Assembly: GCF_009730915.1 (NCBI RefSeq)
Contig: NC_052478.1
Span: 21,742,387-21,806,386 of the forward strand
From: Dioscorea cayenensis subsp. rotundata
Lineage: Eukaryota; Streptophyta; Magnoliopsida; Dioscoreales; Dioscoreaceae
Reading direction: 5' to 3'
DNA: 64,000 bases
The position numbers and the translations under genes were made by a program. Of the stretch, positions 23,249 to 36,215 are shown in pieces (the first letter of the stretch is position 1; every line of letters starts with the position of its first letter). The notes under the pieces are model-generated. The model was not told the origin of the DNA, made no database searches, and saw only the letters and a list, made by a program, of their open reading frames with translations.

Positions 23249-26200
23249 GGTATCACTCATTTAATCAAAGCGCTGTTAGTTGGTGCAGTTTCTTAATGGC
23301 GCTCTTCTTTAATGATTGGATGATCTCTTCATCAAATCGGGATCCTTTATGTTGGTTGTAAAGGTAGATTCATGTGCCTTGTCATGATGTTATGTCCAAC
23401 CTTCTGAGGTTTGCTTCACCTGTCTACCCTTTATGCCTCTTCAGTTTAAGTTTTGGTGAGTGAAGCAAGCTTTATGTTGAAAACAGAATTTGTGTTTGTA
23501 TGTAAATGTTGGAAGAAGTTGCCTTCTTCTTTATATTGCATAGTACATAAATGTCTCCTGAATGGCATGATACGCATAAAATCCCCTCAAATCATCTTTA
23601 TTGTTGAAACTTTTCCCTGAGCCAAGGGGTATTGCTATGATGGACTGGTTTTCTACGAGTTTTGTGAAATACAATAGACTTCCTAGTTTCTATGTGATTA
23701 ACCCAATTTAATTAATGCTCTCCTAAGAATTGTTTGTCAGGACCATAACTTTCCATTGCTGGATATGTAAATGGAATGAGATTACACACAAATTTAGCTT
23801 CAGAATTTTAGAGTAAACTATACTTCTGAGATGAGATTGGTTCATTTCTTATCTATCAGAATTTTTTTTATCTTTTTAATGCATCTGTTGTTGATGATAT
23901 CTATGGAATCATTTTCAGAAGAGCATGGTGTATATGCCCTCAATCGAACATCTTTTGTCCACTTTTGTTTCCTGTTTTCACTATTGTTCCCCCTTGAAGG
24001 ACAATACAATTCAATTTATTGGGTCAATTTAATTCAGACTGATAGACACCACCACTTTCTGAGCAAGTATTCAAGATTGTCTTGAGGAAGTTCAATCCAC
24101 TTCTTCTGATTCAATCTGATCAAATCCATGCCTAACATCTAAAAACAATAATATGTTGTTCAATGTCCTTATAGGAATCAGTTTGTTATTACTTATTAGT
24201 GAACTTCATACCCAAACTTACTGTAATCTATTTGTCTAAGTGAGCATCTAATTAATGTAATATCCTGTTCTGCTGTATTGCTTTTTAATTGACTAAATTG
24301 TTTATTTTTAGTATGGTGTAACATTTGCATTTTAACTGGTGTAATATCTCATGGTTGTATGTGATTGGTCCTCCATGTCTTGAATGAAACACAATTAACT
24401 TAGTTGGAGCTGTGCCAATGGGTCACTCTGATCCATTTGTTCATGTGTCTGTTTAAATTTTAGTTGTTAATATGACCGTTCATGCATCGTTGTCAGTTTT
24501 GTGCTCTCTCCATGGCTGACAAGCCTTGCATTTTTACTGTTTTTTACCCTATTTATTATCTGATACTGATGTTTACTTGTAATCCAAGGTTGATCCTTTG
24601 TCTGCTTTCACCTCCTTTTAAATTTATAATGAATTTCTAATGCATTGATGCACACATGTTGTTTACTTTGTTGTGAGAGCAATATTTAGCCATTCTTAAT
24701 CATAATGTTCGGTTATTTGATGTTGCATATAATGATTTTTTTTTTTTTTATTATTGTTCATATCGAAGTATGATCTGATACTTAGAAAACTGAAACATTA
24801 CATTCAATCCACATTGCACACTGTGGATCAAATATTGACTAGTCCAAATCTTGTTATATGACTTGTCGGCGGCATCTTTTTTTTATAGCATTATATGATG
24901 CTATATTCTTTTCACTTCATGCATTAATTAGAATTATCTTTCTGATAATGTCTGCACCAATACCTATCATACAGGACATTGCTGTAGTCTTATCTTGGCG
25001 TAGAAATGCATTATTCATCAGATTAGTACTCACTCTTTAGTCTCTGTTTGCCGACAAAAACCAGCAGGACAATTGAAAAAAAAAAAGAGGTGAAAATGAG
25101 CTCTTATCTTCAAAGTTTTTATCATGATTCTTCTTTCTTTATATTTTAATCTAATTATTTGAACTTTTTATTTATGTTATATGCTTCTCATGAGAACTCT
25201 GATCAGACATACTCTCAAATCATGTGCTGTCATTATTTATAGCTTTTTTCAGTACCAAACTTGTTTACATTTATATATAAGACTTTCATTTACTTGAGCT
25301 TTAATCCCTCATTTATCTTGCTGTAAACATCAGTTACTAGTTTTGTATTGGTAATTTGTCATTGTGAGCAATTTCTTTCATAGTACTATAATTTGTTGAC
25401 ATTGAGATAACATTTCTTGAACTCCATTCTTACAATAAGCGATCAAAATACGAAATGATTCCTTTTATGTTTCTCATCCGTGTATTGGTAATCTGTCATC
25501 AATGATTTTGTTCATATAGAAGAACAAATTATCGTTGTATTTATTTTGTGTTAAACATAGTACAGATTATTGATCTGTTGTGGAGGACATGTTACTTGAA
25601 AAGAAAAAAAAAATGTCGGTGTATTAATTTGTCCTCATGTTATGCATGCAGAAATTATTATTATTATTATTGTTATTATTGTGTTTACTTATTGATTGAA
25701 TGAAAGACAAATGAAAAGTTGATCACATGGAAGAAGATGAAGAGGAAGAAGAAAACAGAGCAATTTTGATTATTGTTGCAGAAATGGACAGAAATTATTT
25801 GGTTGGTGGGTCACTCTCTCCACCAATTTTTTTTGGCTGAAATTTCAACCTCATTTAGGGTTTGAAGGACCCACTTAACTTGCTTTGCTTATTATTGCAT
25901 ACATGGACTTATGAACTTCTTTGATTTGAATTGGAACCTTCCTTCTTTGCCATTAATTTTTGGCTTTTTTCTTTCTTTGTGGGGGAGAATTGATCTCCTG
26001 CTTTCCTCCTTGTTCTTCTTTGTTTTATTTTATTTTATCTTATTTTATTTATTATCATTATTATTAATTTTAATCTACCTGTGTTTTTATTTAGCAACTA
26101 TGGGTTCTAAATTAGTCTGTCATAAGATATTGGGAATATATTTTTCTTTTTTTTAGTAGGTGCTTATATATATATATATATATAATTTGACCTTTTGGAA

Positions 26201-26406
26201 TATTTATGTTCATAATATGTTAATCTTAGGGTTTTTGGGGCTTGTATGACCTCACAAAATGAGTAATTCTTATTATGTCCTTGTAAAAAATATATTTGAC
26301 TAGAGGCCTTTAGAAGTGTTTGACGGCCATGAATGCGAACGAGAGAGCTCCTCCTCCAGTGAGAAACGTCTAATTTATCGCTTTATTTAATAATTAGTGG
26401 TAATAA
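23249..26406. other. Gene-poor AT-rich interval
   Basis: The RING gene 3' UTR probably ends near 23560. Nothing else is supported. A run of TTA triplets lies near 25658-25681 and (AT)n at 26167-26184. Short frames (for example 25911-26156) are low-complexity, Phe/Leu-rich and not convincing. Confidence 0.6.
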
Positions 26407-27406
26407 NNNNNNNNNNNNNNNNNNNNNNNNNNNNNNNNNNNNNNNNNNNNNNNNNNNNNNNNNNNNNNNNNNNNNNNNNNNNNNNNNNNNNNNNNNNNNN
26501 NNNNNNNNNNNNNNNNNNNNNNNNNNNNNNNNNNNNNNNNNNNNNNNNNNNNNNNNNNNNNNNNNNNNNNNNNNNNNNNNNNNNNNNNNNNNNNNNNNNN
26601 NNNNNNNNNNNNNNNNNNNNNNNNNNNNNNNNNNNNNNNNNNNNNNNNNNNNNNNNNNNNNNNNNNNNNNNNNNNNNNNNNNNNNNNNNNNNNNNNNNNN
26701 NNNNNNNNNNNNNNNNNNNNNNNNNNNNNNNNNNNNNNNNNNNNNNNNNNNNNNNNNNNNNNNNNNNNNNNNNNNNNNNNNNNNNNNNNNNNNNNNNNNN
26801 NNNNNNNNNNNNNNNNNNNNNNNNNNNNNNNNNNNNNNNNNNNNNNNNNNNNNNNNNNNNNNNNNNNNNNNNNNNNNNNNNNNNNNNNNNNNNNNNNNNN
26901 NNNNNNNNNNNNNNNNNNNNNNNNNNNNNNNNNNNNNNNNNNNNNNNNNNNNNNNNNNNNNNNNNNNNNNNNNNNNNNNNNNNNNNNNNNNNNNNNNNNN
27001 NNNNNNNNNNNNNNNNNNNNNNNNNNNNNNNNNNNNNNNNNNNNNNNNNNNNNNNNNNNNNNNNNNNNNNNNNNNNNNNNNNNNNNNNNNNNNNNNNNNN
27101 NNNNNNNNNNNNNNNNNNNNNNNNNNNNNNNNNNNNNNNNNNNNNNNNNNNNNNNNNNNNNNNNNNNNNNNNNNNNNNNNNNNNNNNNNNNNNNNNNNNN
27201 NNNNNNNNNNNNNNNNNNNNNNNNNNNNNNNNNNNNNNNNNNNNNNNNNNNNNNNNNNNNNNNNNNNNNNNNNNNNNNNNNNNNNNNNNNNNNNNNNNNN
27301 NNNNNNNNNNNNNNNNNNNNNNNNNNNNNNNNNNNNNNNNNNNNNNNNNNNNNNNNNNNNNNNNNNNNNNNNNNNNNNNNNNNNNNNNNNNNNNNNNNNN
27401 NNNNNN
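26407..27406. other. Assembly gap (1000 N)
   Basis: A second fixed 1000-base N run. Its right edge falls inside a Stowaway-like element, which suggests a repeat caused the break in assembly. Confidence 0.97.
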
Positions 27407-27535
27407 TGAAAATATAAATTAAGATTTATTTTGAAAAAATAACTATTTTTTTATAAAATTTTATGAAATAACTAAATTTTTTGATATGTAAGATTCGATT
27501 AATCACAACAAATAAAAAAAAATGAACAGAAGGAG
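27407..27535. mobile_element. Stowaway-like MITE (copy 2, cut by the gap)
   Basis: The right half matches the other two copies: AACTATTTTTTTATAAAAT, TAAGATTCGATTAATC, and a terminal AGAAGGAG followed by TA. The left half lies in the N run. Confidence 0.7.
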
Positions 27536-28718
27536 TAATATGTAATCTTAGTTTTTAAATTAAAAAAATTAATTGAATCTTGTTAAAATTTCTTGTATTT
27601 ATGATTGTTTTTTTCTTTAATTTTATGTTAAATTTCTCAACAATTATAGACGAGCATTAAAAACAAAACTGATAATATTTTTTTTATGGTATAAAAATAT
27701 ATAATTCTAGGATCAAACATTTTTAGTAATTTCCGTTGTTGAAGTATTCCCCATTTTTCATTTTGTTGATAGAAAAAATGACGGTAATTCCTTCCGCCTC
27801 TTTCGATTTCAAAAGAATCCTTCAAATTTATAAAATTCTTAAATCATAAAATGACCTATTTTAATATCTAGAAAAAAAAAATCCTTCAAATTTATTAAAT
27901 ATTATTATTTAAAAAGATTGTACCACAAGTATTTTAAACATTTTATTAAAATATTTAGAGTAAAAAAAATTAATAATATATGGAAACAGAACTTCCCTTC
28001 CATTCTCCGCAAAAATCAATCCTTTTTTTTTTAACCTAAAGAACTAGAAATAAATTAAAATAAAAAATAAATAAATTGTTATAAATATTATAAAATTAAT
28101 AGATGCATAATGTATCACATAATACTGTAATAGACGACATTACTACAACAATTTTCTAAATGTCAAATGTTATTGTACCAGCCGCCCATGTGGTACTATC
28201 TATACGACCAAAATTATAATATATAAAAGGTTTTTAATAACTTTCATTGGAAAAACATAAAAATTTTAGTCACATCCAATTTTTTCCCTTGATAATCAGA
28301 CCACACTGAAAGTGATTTATTTATTATTTTTTTAAAAAAAAAGACAAACACCAAAAGTAAAATTTATTTAAAAAAATCAATTGACAAGTTGACCACGCAA
28401 ACATAAATAGACAAGTTTAACATTTTGTGGACATGGTTTTCTTAGAAGTACACAACAAAATTATAAACTTTTATAGGTGTATATATGCACATTGATGTTC
28501 TTTTAATTCTAAATCAAATGAAAATATTATTAATGAATGGCATCATATATCAAACAATTGCTGAAACAGTATATTTATCCATCACAAGACTCCAGTGAAA
28601 ACACATTAAACATAATATGTCAGATTATTTACAATATACAAAGTAATTGATTATAGGACATGCACCAATTTACCTGGATAATGCATACATTGGAATGCAT
28701 TTGTTTAACATCGAAATC
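27536..28718. other. AT-rich interval, no gene seen
   Basis: Very AT-rich with many short homopolymers. It probably includes the 3' UTR of the minus-strand CAND2-like gene immediately before 28719. Confidence 0.6.
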
Positions 28719-31700
28719 TCAATCCCAATCAGCATCGAAGAAACCGGCGTCTTTCATCTCAGAATAGTACACATTTTCAAGCCTTAGATCATCCTCCTAT
28801 TATCAATTAGATTACGGTGATGAGATCGAATTAGAATCATTAGATGCAGCAATGATATATGAGTCTGGGAAAAGAAATACAGCGAATGGATTAATTAGGT
28901 ACCTGGAAAAAATCGGCCAGGAAGGTTACGTAGATGAGTGGAAGATAAAGGGAGTGATAGCAAACCGTTGCGAGGTTATAGAGCCTGTAAAAAGCGATAG
29001 GGTATACTGTTAACAAAGAATGTTTGACGAAATTGATCAAATTGATTCTGTATAGTTGTACCAGAATCCAAACCCAGCTCCATTTCCGGCCAGGACGCAG
29101 CCAAACAGTGCTATGACATATAACAAGAACATTGCACAGATGTAGTTGTAGAAGGCTGGCCTCGCTGTAGAGATAATAAAAGTTAAATAACATCAGCTTG
29201 ACTAAGAATAAGAAAATGCTTGATGGAGTGAAAAGTGTGTATGTGAATGAATGGTTACCAGGTAGCCTCTCCCTCCATTTTGAATGGTGCATGAATAGAA
29301 TGAAGCCGTAGATTGCTGTAAGAAGCAGCTTGTGGACAATCCATAATCCCCATTTCACCCGATTTGTAGTCTCACTTGCATCAATGAACAATGGTATCCC
29401 GAAACCAAAGATATAGATAATCTAAAAGAAGGAAAAAAATAAAATAAAATAAAGGATACTGAAACACTAGAAAAATGACATTGGAATGTAGAATAATCTA
29501 TATTGTCACAATTTTATTATGAGTAAGTTACTGTTCACATAAGAGATGCTCCACCAGAAAAGTTGACCATGATTAACACATAAAAAAATTAAGAAAGCTA
29601 CTCGTTGTAATTTATTAAAAATTGCAATAGTAAAAATTTGATTCCACGAATTACTTCACATAACAAGGGGCATGCATATGGTGTCAAAATTAGGAACATT
29701 ATGAATTAACATCTTTACATCCTAAGCAATATTCTAGAAACCTTTTTGAAGACTGTCAGGAAAAAAATTACTCTTGTTCTTAAAATCATCCTGACAGTCA
29801 ATAATTACCTGTGAGAGGAAAACATCAATCCAAACATAAAAAGGGGGACCAAGGATTGCTCACTATTATATCATGTGAGTGCAAATTTGCAAAATTTTTG
29901 AAATAGATCATACATCCAAATGTTTGTGAGAGATACCTTAATGATAATATCAGCAGCAACAATAACTCCTGAAATTACAAGGGTCTGAGTCAAGGACTCC
30001 AACCCAGTAGTATAATTTCCTTGAAGTAGAAAGGCCACCAAACTAACTTCTAAAAATAACAGCCCAGATGTTGTAAACAAAGTTAATAGATTCCAAGATA
30101 ACTCCTTGCCAGAAGTGCATTGCCAGGCCTGTGCTCCAATAACCAAAACAAAAACATTAAAAAAAAGAGGCATGCATAGGCTAAAGCTTCAATGAATAAG
30201 AATGAAAAAAGTAATATTGACATAGTCTAAAAAAACATAGCTCAGACATAGCTCAGCCAGGATAAGCACATACAGCAAATATTAACTTTGTGCTAGCAAT
30301 TTAGTGAGAAAAAAAGAGCACAAATGGCAAGATTGATTATTTATACACTTGACCATACTCATGTGAAGAGAATGAAGATACATTCTTTAAAATGACGGGA
30401 TACAACAATCACAGTTTTAATCCATCAAGTTTGATTAACATAAAGTTATATGGAGTTTAAATAAAGCAATGTGGACATAATATAGGCATATTTCATAAAG
30501 AATGAGAACAGAAGTCAAGTGGAATTCGCTCTCAAAGAACATTTATTAAACTCTCAAGAAGAATTGCATTATCAATAACATATTCTTCCAGTTGAAACAA
30601 GAACAATGAAGTCAACACCCTCAATATGTCATATAACTAACTACTAGCAGAAAGGCTAAATTTATTATGCAAAACACCCTTTGTTTTTCCAAATCAAAAC
30701 CATACAATTTAGTAATTAAAGTATTAAACTATACTCACAAAAGTTCAACCAAAACCCAATGGCTGGACAGGAAAGCATTGTCATTGACGATAAAGTAACT
30801 TCAGTGATGATAATGGTATGAATAATTGAAAAAGCCCAAGAAGACAAAGATTCAATCATTCAATAAGGCATCACACTACCATGCCCTAAAAAGGAAGTCC
30901 ATGCATACCTTCTCATTTACCATCAAGATACATCAATAAAAGATGAACACCAAATTCTCCATTGGCTACACTACAGAGAGTCAATAATACTAGATATTTG
31001 ATGTTAAACTAAATTGGTAAAAGCCCAAGATGACAAAGATTCAATCATTGAGTAGGGCATCACACTACTACTTCCTAAAAAAAAAGTCCACGCATGCCTT
31101 CTCATTTACTATCAAGATCAATCAATAAAAGATAGATCACCAAATTCTCCATCGGTTACAGAGATTCAATAATACTTGATGTTTGATGCTGAGCTAATAA
31201 TGTGAGATCGAGAACTGTATTTCTAGTGAACTTTAATGACCTAATCCCTACCGGAAAGAATTAAGAATAGACCTTCAGCAATTACCCGGAGCTTGCAATA
31301 TCACATTATTGATCGAGAAATAGATATATATATATATATATAATTTTAAAAAAAAATTGCATTTTTTTCCCGCAAAAATTGTTCTTTACGACCTAAATAC
31401 ATAAGGAAATCATTGGCCAACAAGGATATCAGCATGAAACACTACTTTTCTTTGGAAAAAAGAACACAAGAAGAGGATGGTATTGTCCGGACCTGAGCGA
31501 GACACCAAAAAAGATTGAGCACGCTGACGATCCAAAGGAGAGCGTAGTAGAGGATGATGATGTAGGAGCGACCAAAGCGGAGGGTATTGAAGCTGCGGCG
31601 AGCTTGGGAGGCAAGGTAGGCGATGAAGAGGACAGAAGGGAGGGTAAGAGCAAGGGTGTACCAGAGGCCATGGCAATCCAAGAACCAAGAGTGGAGGCCC

Positions 31701-31756
31701 CCTCCGGTCGGCTGCGCCACCTCCGGAGAGATTGGGAGCTGCTCGAGTTGCCTCAT
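28719..31756 (-). CDS. CAND2/TPRA1-type seven-transmembrane protein
   Basis: Six exons, all GT-AG, closing in frame to 293 aa: 31493-31756, 29937-30128, 29259-29421, 29062-29164, 28903-28984, 28719-28796. The protein matches Arabidopsis CAND2-like proteins (TPRA1/GPR175 family, ~300 aa) along its length. Family blocks are LHSWFLDCHG and LASQARRSF in exon 1, WQCTSGKELSWNLL and FLEVSLVAFLLQGNY in exon 2, RVKWGLWIVHKLLLTA in exon 3, AGNGAGFGFW across exons 4-5, and the acidic C-terminus ENVYYSEMKDAGFFDADW. Seven hydrophobic helices are visible. Arabidopsis CAND2 has been reported as a candidate GPCR and phytomelatonin receptor; the true function is debated. Start: MRQLEQ at 31756 suits the family, but an in-frame ATG at 31789 would add 11 residues. 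The gene appears intact. Confidence 0.93.
30829..31200. repeat. Diverged tandem duplication in the CAND2-like intron 1
   Basis: Two units of about 185 bases (30829-31018 and 31019-31200). Both run from AGCCCAAGA-GACAAAGATT through GGCATCACACTAC, CTTCTCATTTAC and CACCAAATTCTCCAT to TGATGTT, with mismatches and small indels. Confidence 0.85.
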
Positions 31757-31929
31757 TGAGGAAAGAATAGCATGGCCGGGGAGTTGCAATCGAAATCAAG
31801 GCCGGAGTTGAATTGAATCAGGAGGGGTCGAAAGGAAGAAGAAGAGAAACCCTAGAAAGAAATGAGAAATCAGGGATTGAAGAGATTAGAGAGATTTTTA
31901 ATTCATTATTATAAAAGTTGATAAAAAAG

Positions 31930-31933
<4 letters not shown>

Positions 31934-31963
<30 letters not shown>
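31934..31963. repeat. (AT)n microsatellite
   Basis: Pure AT dinucleotide run of about 30 bases between the CAND2-like gene and the tRNA gene. Confidence 0.9.
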
Positions 31964-31969
<6 letters not shown>

Positions 31970-31984
31970 AATCTATAAAATGTG

Positions 31985-31991
31985 AAAAAAA
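31985..31991 (-). terminator. Pol III terminator of tRNA-Lys
   Basis: Seven T residues on the minus strand begin 14 bases after the last tRNA base, the normal Pol III stop signal. Confidence 0.8.
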
Positions 31992-32005
31992 CCAACCTAT
32001 AATGC

Positions 32006-32078
32006 CGCCCACCGTGGGGCTCGAACCCACGACCACAAGGTTAAGAGCCTTGCGCTCTACCAACTGAGCTAGACGGGC
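32006..32078 (-). tRNA. tRNA-Lys (anticodon CUU)
   Basis: 73 bases, no intron. The minus strand begins GCCCGTCTAGCTCAGTTGG and ends GGTTCGAGCCCCACGGTG plus GGCG. The acceptor stem pairs over seven positions (with G-U pairs at the inner end). The D-loop A box TAGCTCAGTTGG and the T-loop B box GGTTCGAGCC are canonical. The anticodon stem CAAGG/CCTTG encloses the loop CTCTTAA, giving anticodon CUU. A CAA-type start motif (CACAAA) lies just upstream, as in plant nuclear tRNA genes. No CCA is encoded. Confidence 0.97.
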
Positions 32079-32850
32079 TTTGTGACTTAAATATTCTAAA
32101 TTATTATTAGATAAAAAATATAGTTTTAAATTTATCAACATCATTTAATATATGTGTGTATATATATATATATTTATATTTATAAGTACGTCTATAAAGT
32201 TTTTTGATAAAGGCCCACATAAGATGTAAGAAAAACTAAACCAAAACACTACCTAATACAATGAAAAGACACATGAGTATGAGTAAAAAAAATATTCTCT
32301 GCCATCAATACTGTAGCAATGAGAAAAGTGTAGAAGAGTGTTATATATCTCTCTCTCCACGAATACATGATAAAAAAAAAAAATTCAATTGTAAAATTAT
32401 ATTATTGATATATCATTTTTGGACATACATGACAGACTGCCATTACCCTACATGTTAAACCACCATATACAATACTATTATACATATCCTGTCTCTTTGA
32501 CAATTTTTTCTAAAACAACACTAGTTGCACAAAGATGAGAATTTTAATCAGAGATCAACCTCACACTTTACATTAAAACTCTTTTTAAAACAACAAGCTC
32601 CATCCAGTTTCATAATTTTCAAGCAACTGTAATGTAATTGCATGCAATAAATTAAATTTGTTGACAATTATACCTGCGCTAACTCTAATTTAATATGCTG
32701 AATATTAAAAATAAAATAATAATTTGAGTGAAACCAGATTAAAAAAATACATAAAATATAAAAAAGCAGACAAAACCAGAAACACAATTTTCACTAAAGG
32801 TGTACCATCATTTTTCTAATGTATCACAAGCTGCTATCAAGAAGAAATAA
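32079..32850. other. AT-rich spacer between tRNA-Lys and the 14-3-3 gene
   Basis: No gene is seen. It holds an (AT)n run at 32157-32173 and the probable distal 3' end of the 14-3-3 transcript at its right edge. Confidence 0.5.
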
Positions 32851-33037
32851 AAGCAGTAGAACAAAGCGCTACTTCAATAGAAACAGAACAGACTCAACAT
32901 GACATCAATACGTCTTCGACACAATATAGAAGAAGCCCTAGACAGACATCCATGTAAAAGGTAGGTTGCCACCGATGAAACATGAGTCCATGTACGAAAA
33001 CTCGGGGGCATGGATAAACCGACGATGCGTCATTTCT

Positions 33038-33135
33038 GCAACAATCAAGATGAGATCTTTGATTAGTACTAGAATGTGTATATTGAGACTTGAGAGACAA
33101 TATTATGCAAGAGAATCAGGTAATGTCAGTTATAC
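33038..33135 (-). other. Probable 3' UTR intron of the 14-3-3 gene
   Basis: Immediately after the stop codon (33137-33139) the minus strand reads GAG|GTATAAC, and 98 bases on it reads TTGTTGCAG|AAATG. The pair makes a credible short intron just 3' of the stop. This close spacing would not be expected to trigger nonsense-mediated decay. Confidence 0.55.
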
Positions 33136-33136
33136 C

Positions 33137-35355
<2,219 letters not shown>

Positions 35356-35470
35356 TGGACCTCAATCGAAGCAAAGATTCGAAACCCTAGCGAGAGCTTT
35401 TGGAGAGAAAAAAAGGGGGAAATGAAAAAGGAACAGAGAAAAAAAGATCCGCTAAAAAGGAGTGCAAGCG

Positions 35471-35478
35471 GGTATAAA
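35471..35478 (-). promoter_or_regulatory. Possible TATA box of the 14-3-3 gene
   Basis: On the minus strand the sequence reads CTATTTATACCC about 115 bases upstream of the start codon, with a C/T-rich leader between. The match to TATAAA is partial. Confidence 0.4.
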
Positions 35479-36215
35479 TAGGGATCTCGAGCAGTTGGAA
35501 AGACGAGAGCGCTTTGTCGGGGAGGGATGACTTTGATCCAGCCGTTCATTTGTAGGATTACAGCTTTCTGATCCAATCTCAATCGTTCATTCTCATATTG
35601 CACCGAGATCGTAGTTTCCACAATCCAACAGTGGAGCGTGATTGGCTCTACAATCCTAAATTAGAAAAAAAGGGATTTTCTCTTTAACCCCCGAAGAATA
35701 TTATTATTATTATTATTGCATGTATACCATGAAAATATCAGTTATCACGTGTTTAATCCCTGATTTGGTGTGTGAATGTGACTTTTCACCTATATATTTT
35801 TTTTTATTTTTTTATTTATATAATATAAAAAATGGTAATAAATTTTTTTTTATCTATGGAGTTGTTACAAACATTGTATTTTAATACTATTTAATACTGT
35901 TTATGAATAATCATAACTGTTGAATAATAATCCAATAATTACTATATACGTCTTTCAATAATAAGTCCTCATATATATATATATATACATGAAACATAAA
36001 TGCAATTCCAATTTTGTCATCCACATAAACACAACAAAGCCCTAATAATATCACGGATATTACCAATGATAAATGCCATTTTTTTGTTGGTTATAAAAGT
36101 AATTATCAGATTTTTTTTTTCCCTTATATTACATTCAACCTGAGAGAGTGCTGGTATGAAATAATGAAATTAATAGCTATGAAGTGGTTGCAGTTCAGCA
36201 ACAAGTTGCATTTGT
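35479..36215. other. Spacer between the 14-3-3 promoter and the alpha-amylase gene end
   Basis: AT-rich, no gene. An (ATT)n run lies at about 35699-35718 and (AT)n at 35969-35987. The alpha-amylase 3' UTR should occupy part of its right side. Confidence 0.5.

Noticed and set aside
26397-27422. 341-codon open frame
   Set aside because: Almost entirely N; no coding evidence at either edge.
28891-29391. A 166-codon continuous frame in the CAND2-like gene
   Set aside because: It reads through two introns; splice sites and family alignment give three separate exons there.
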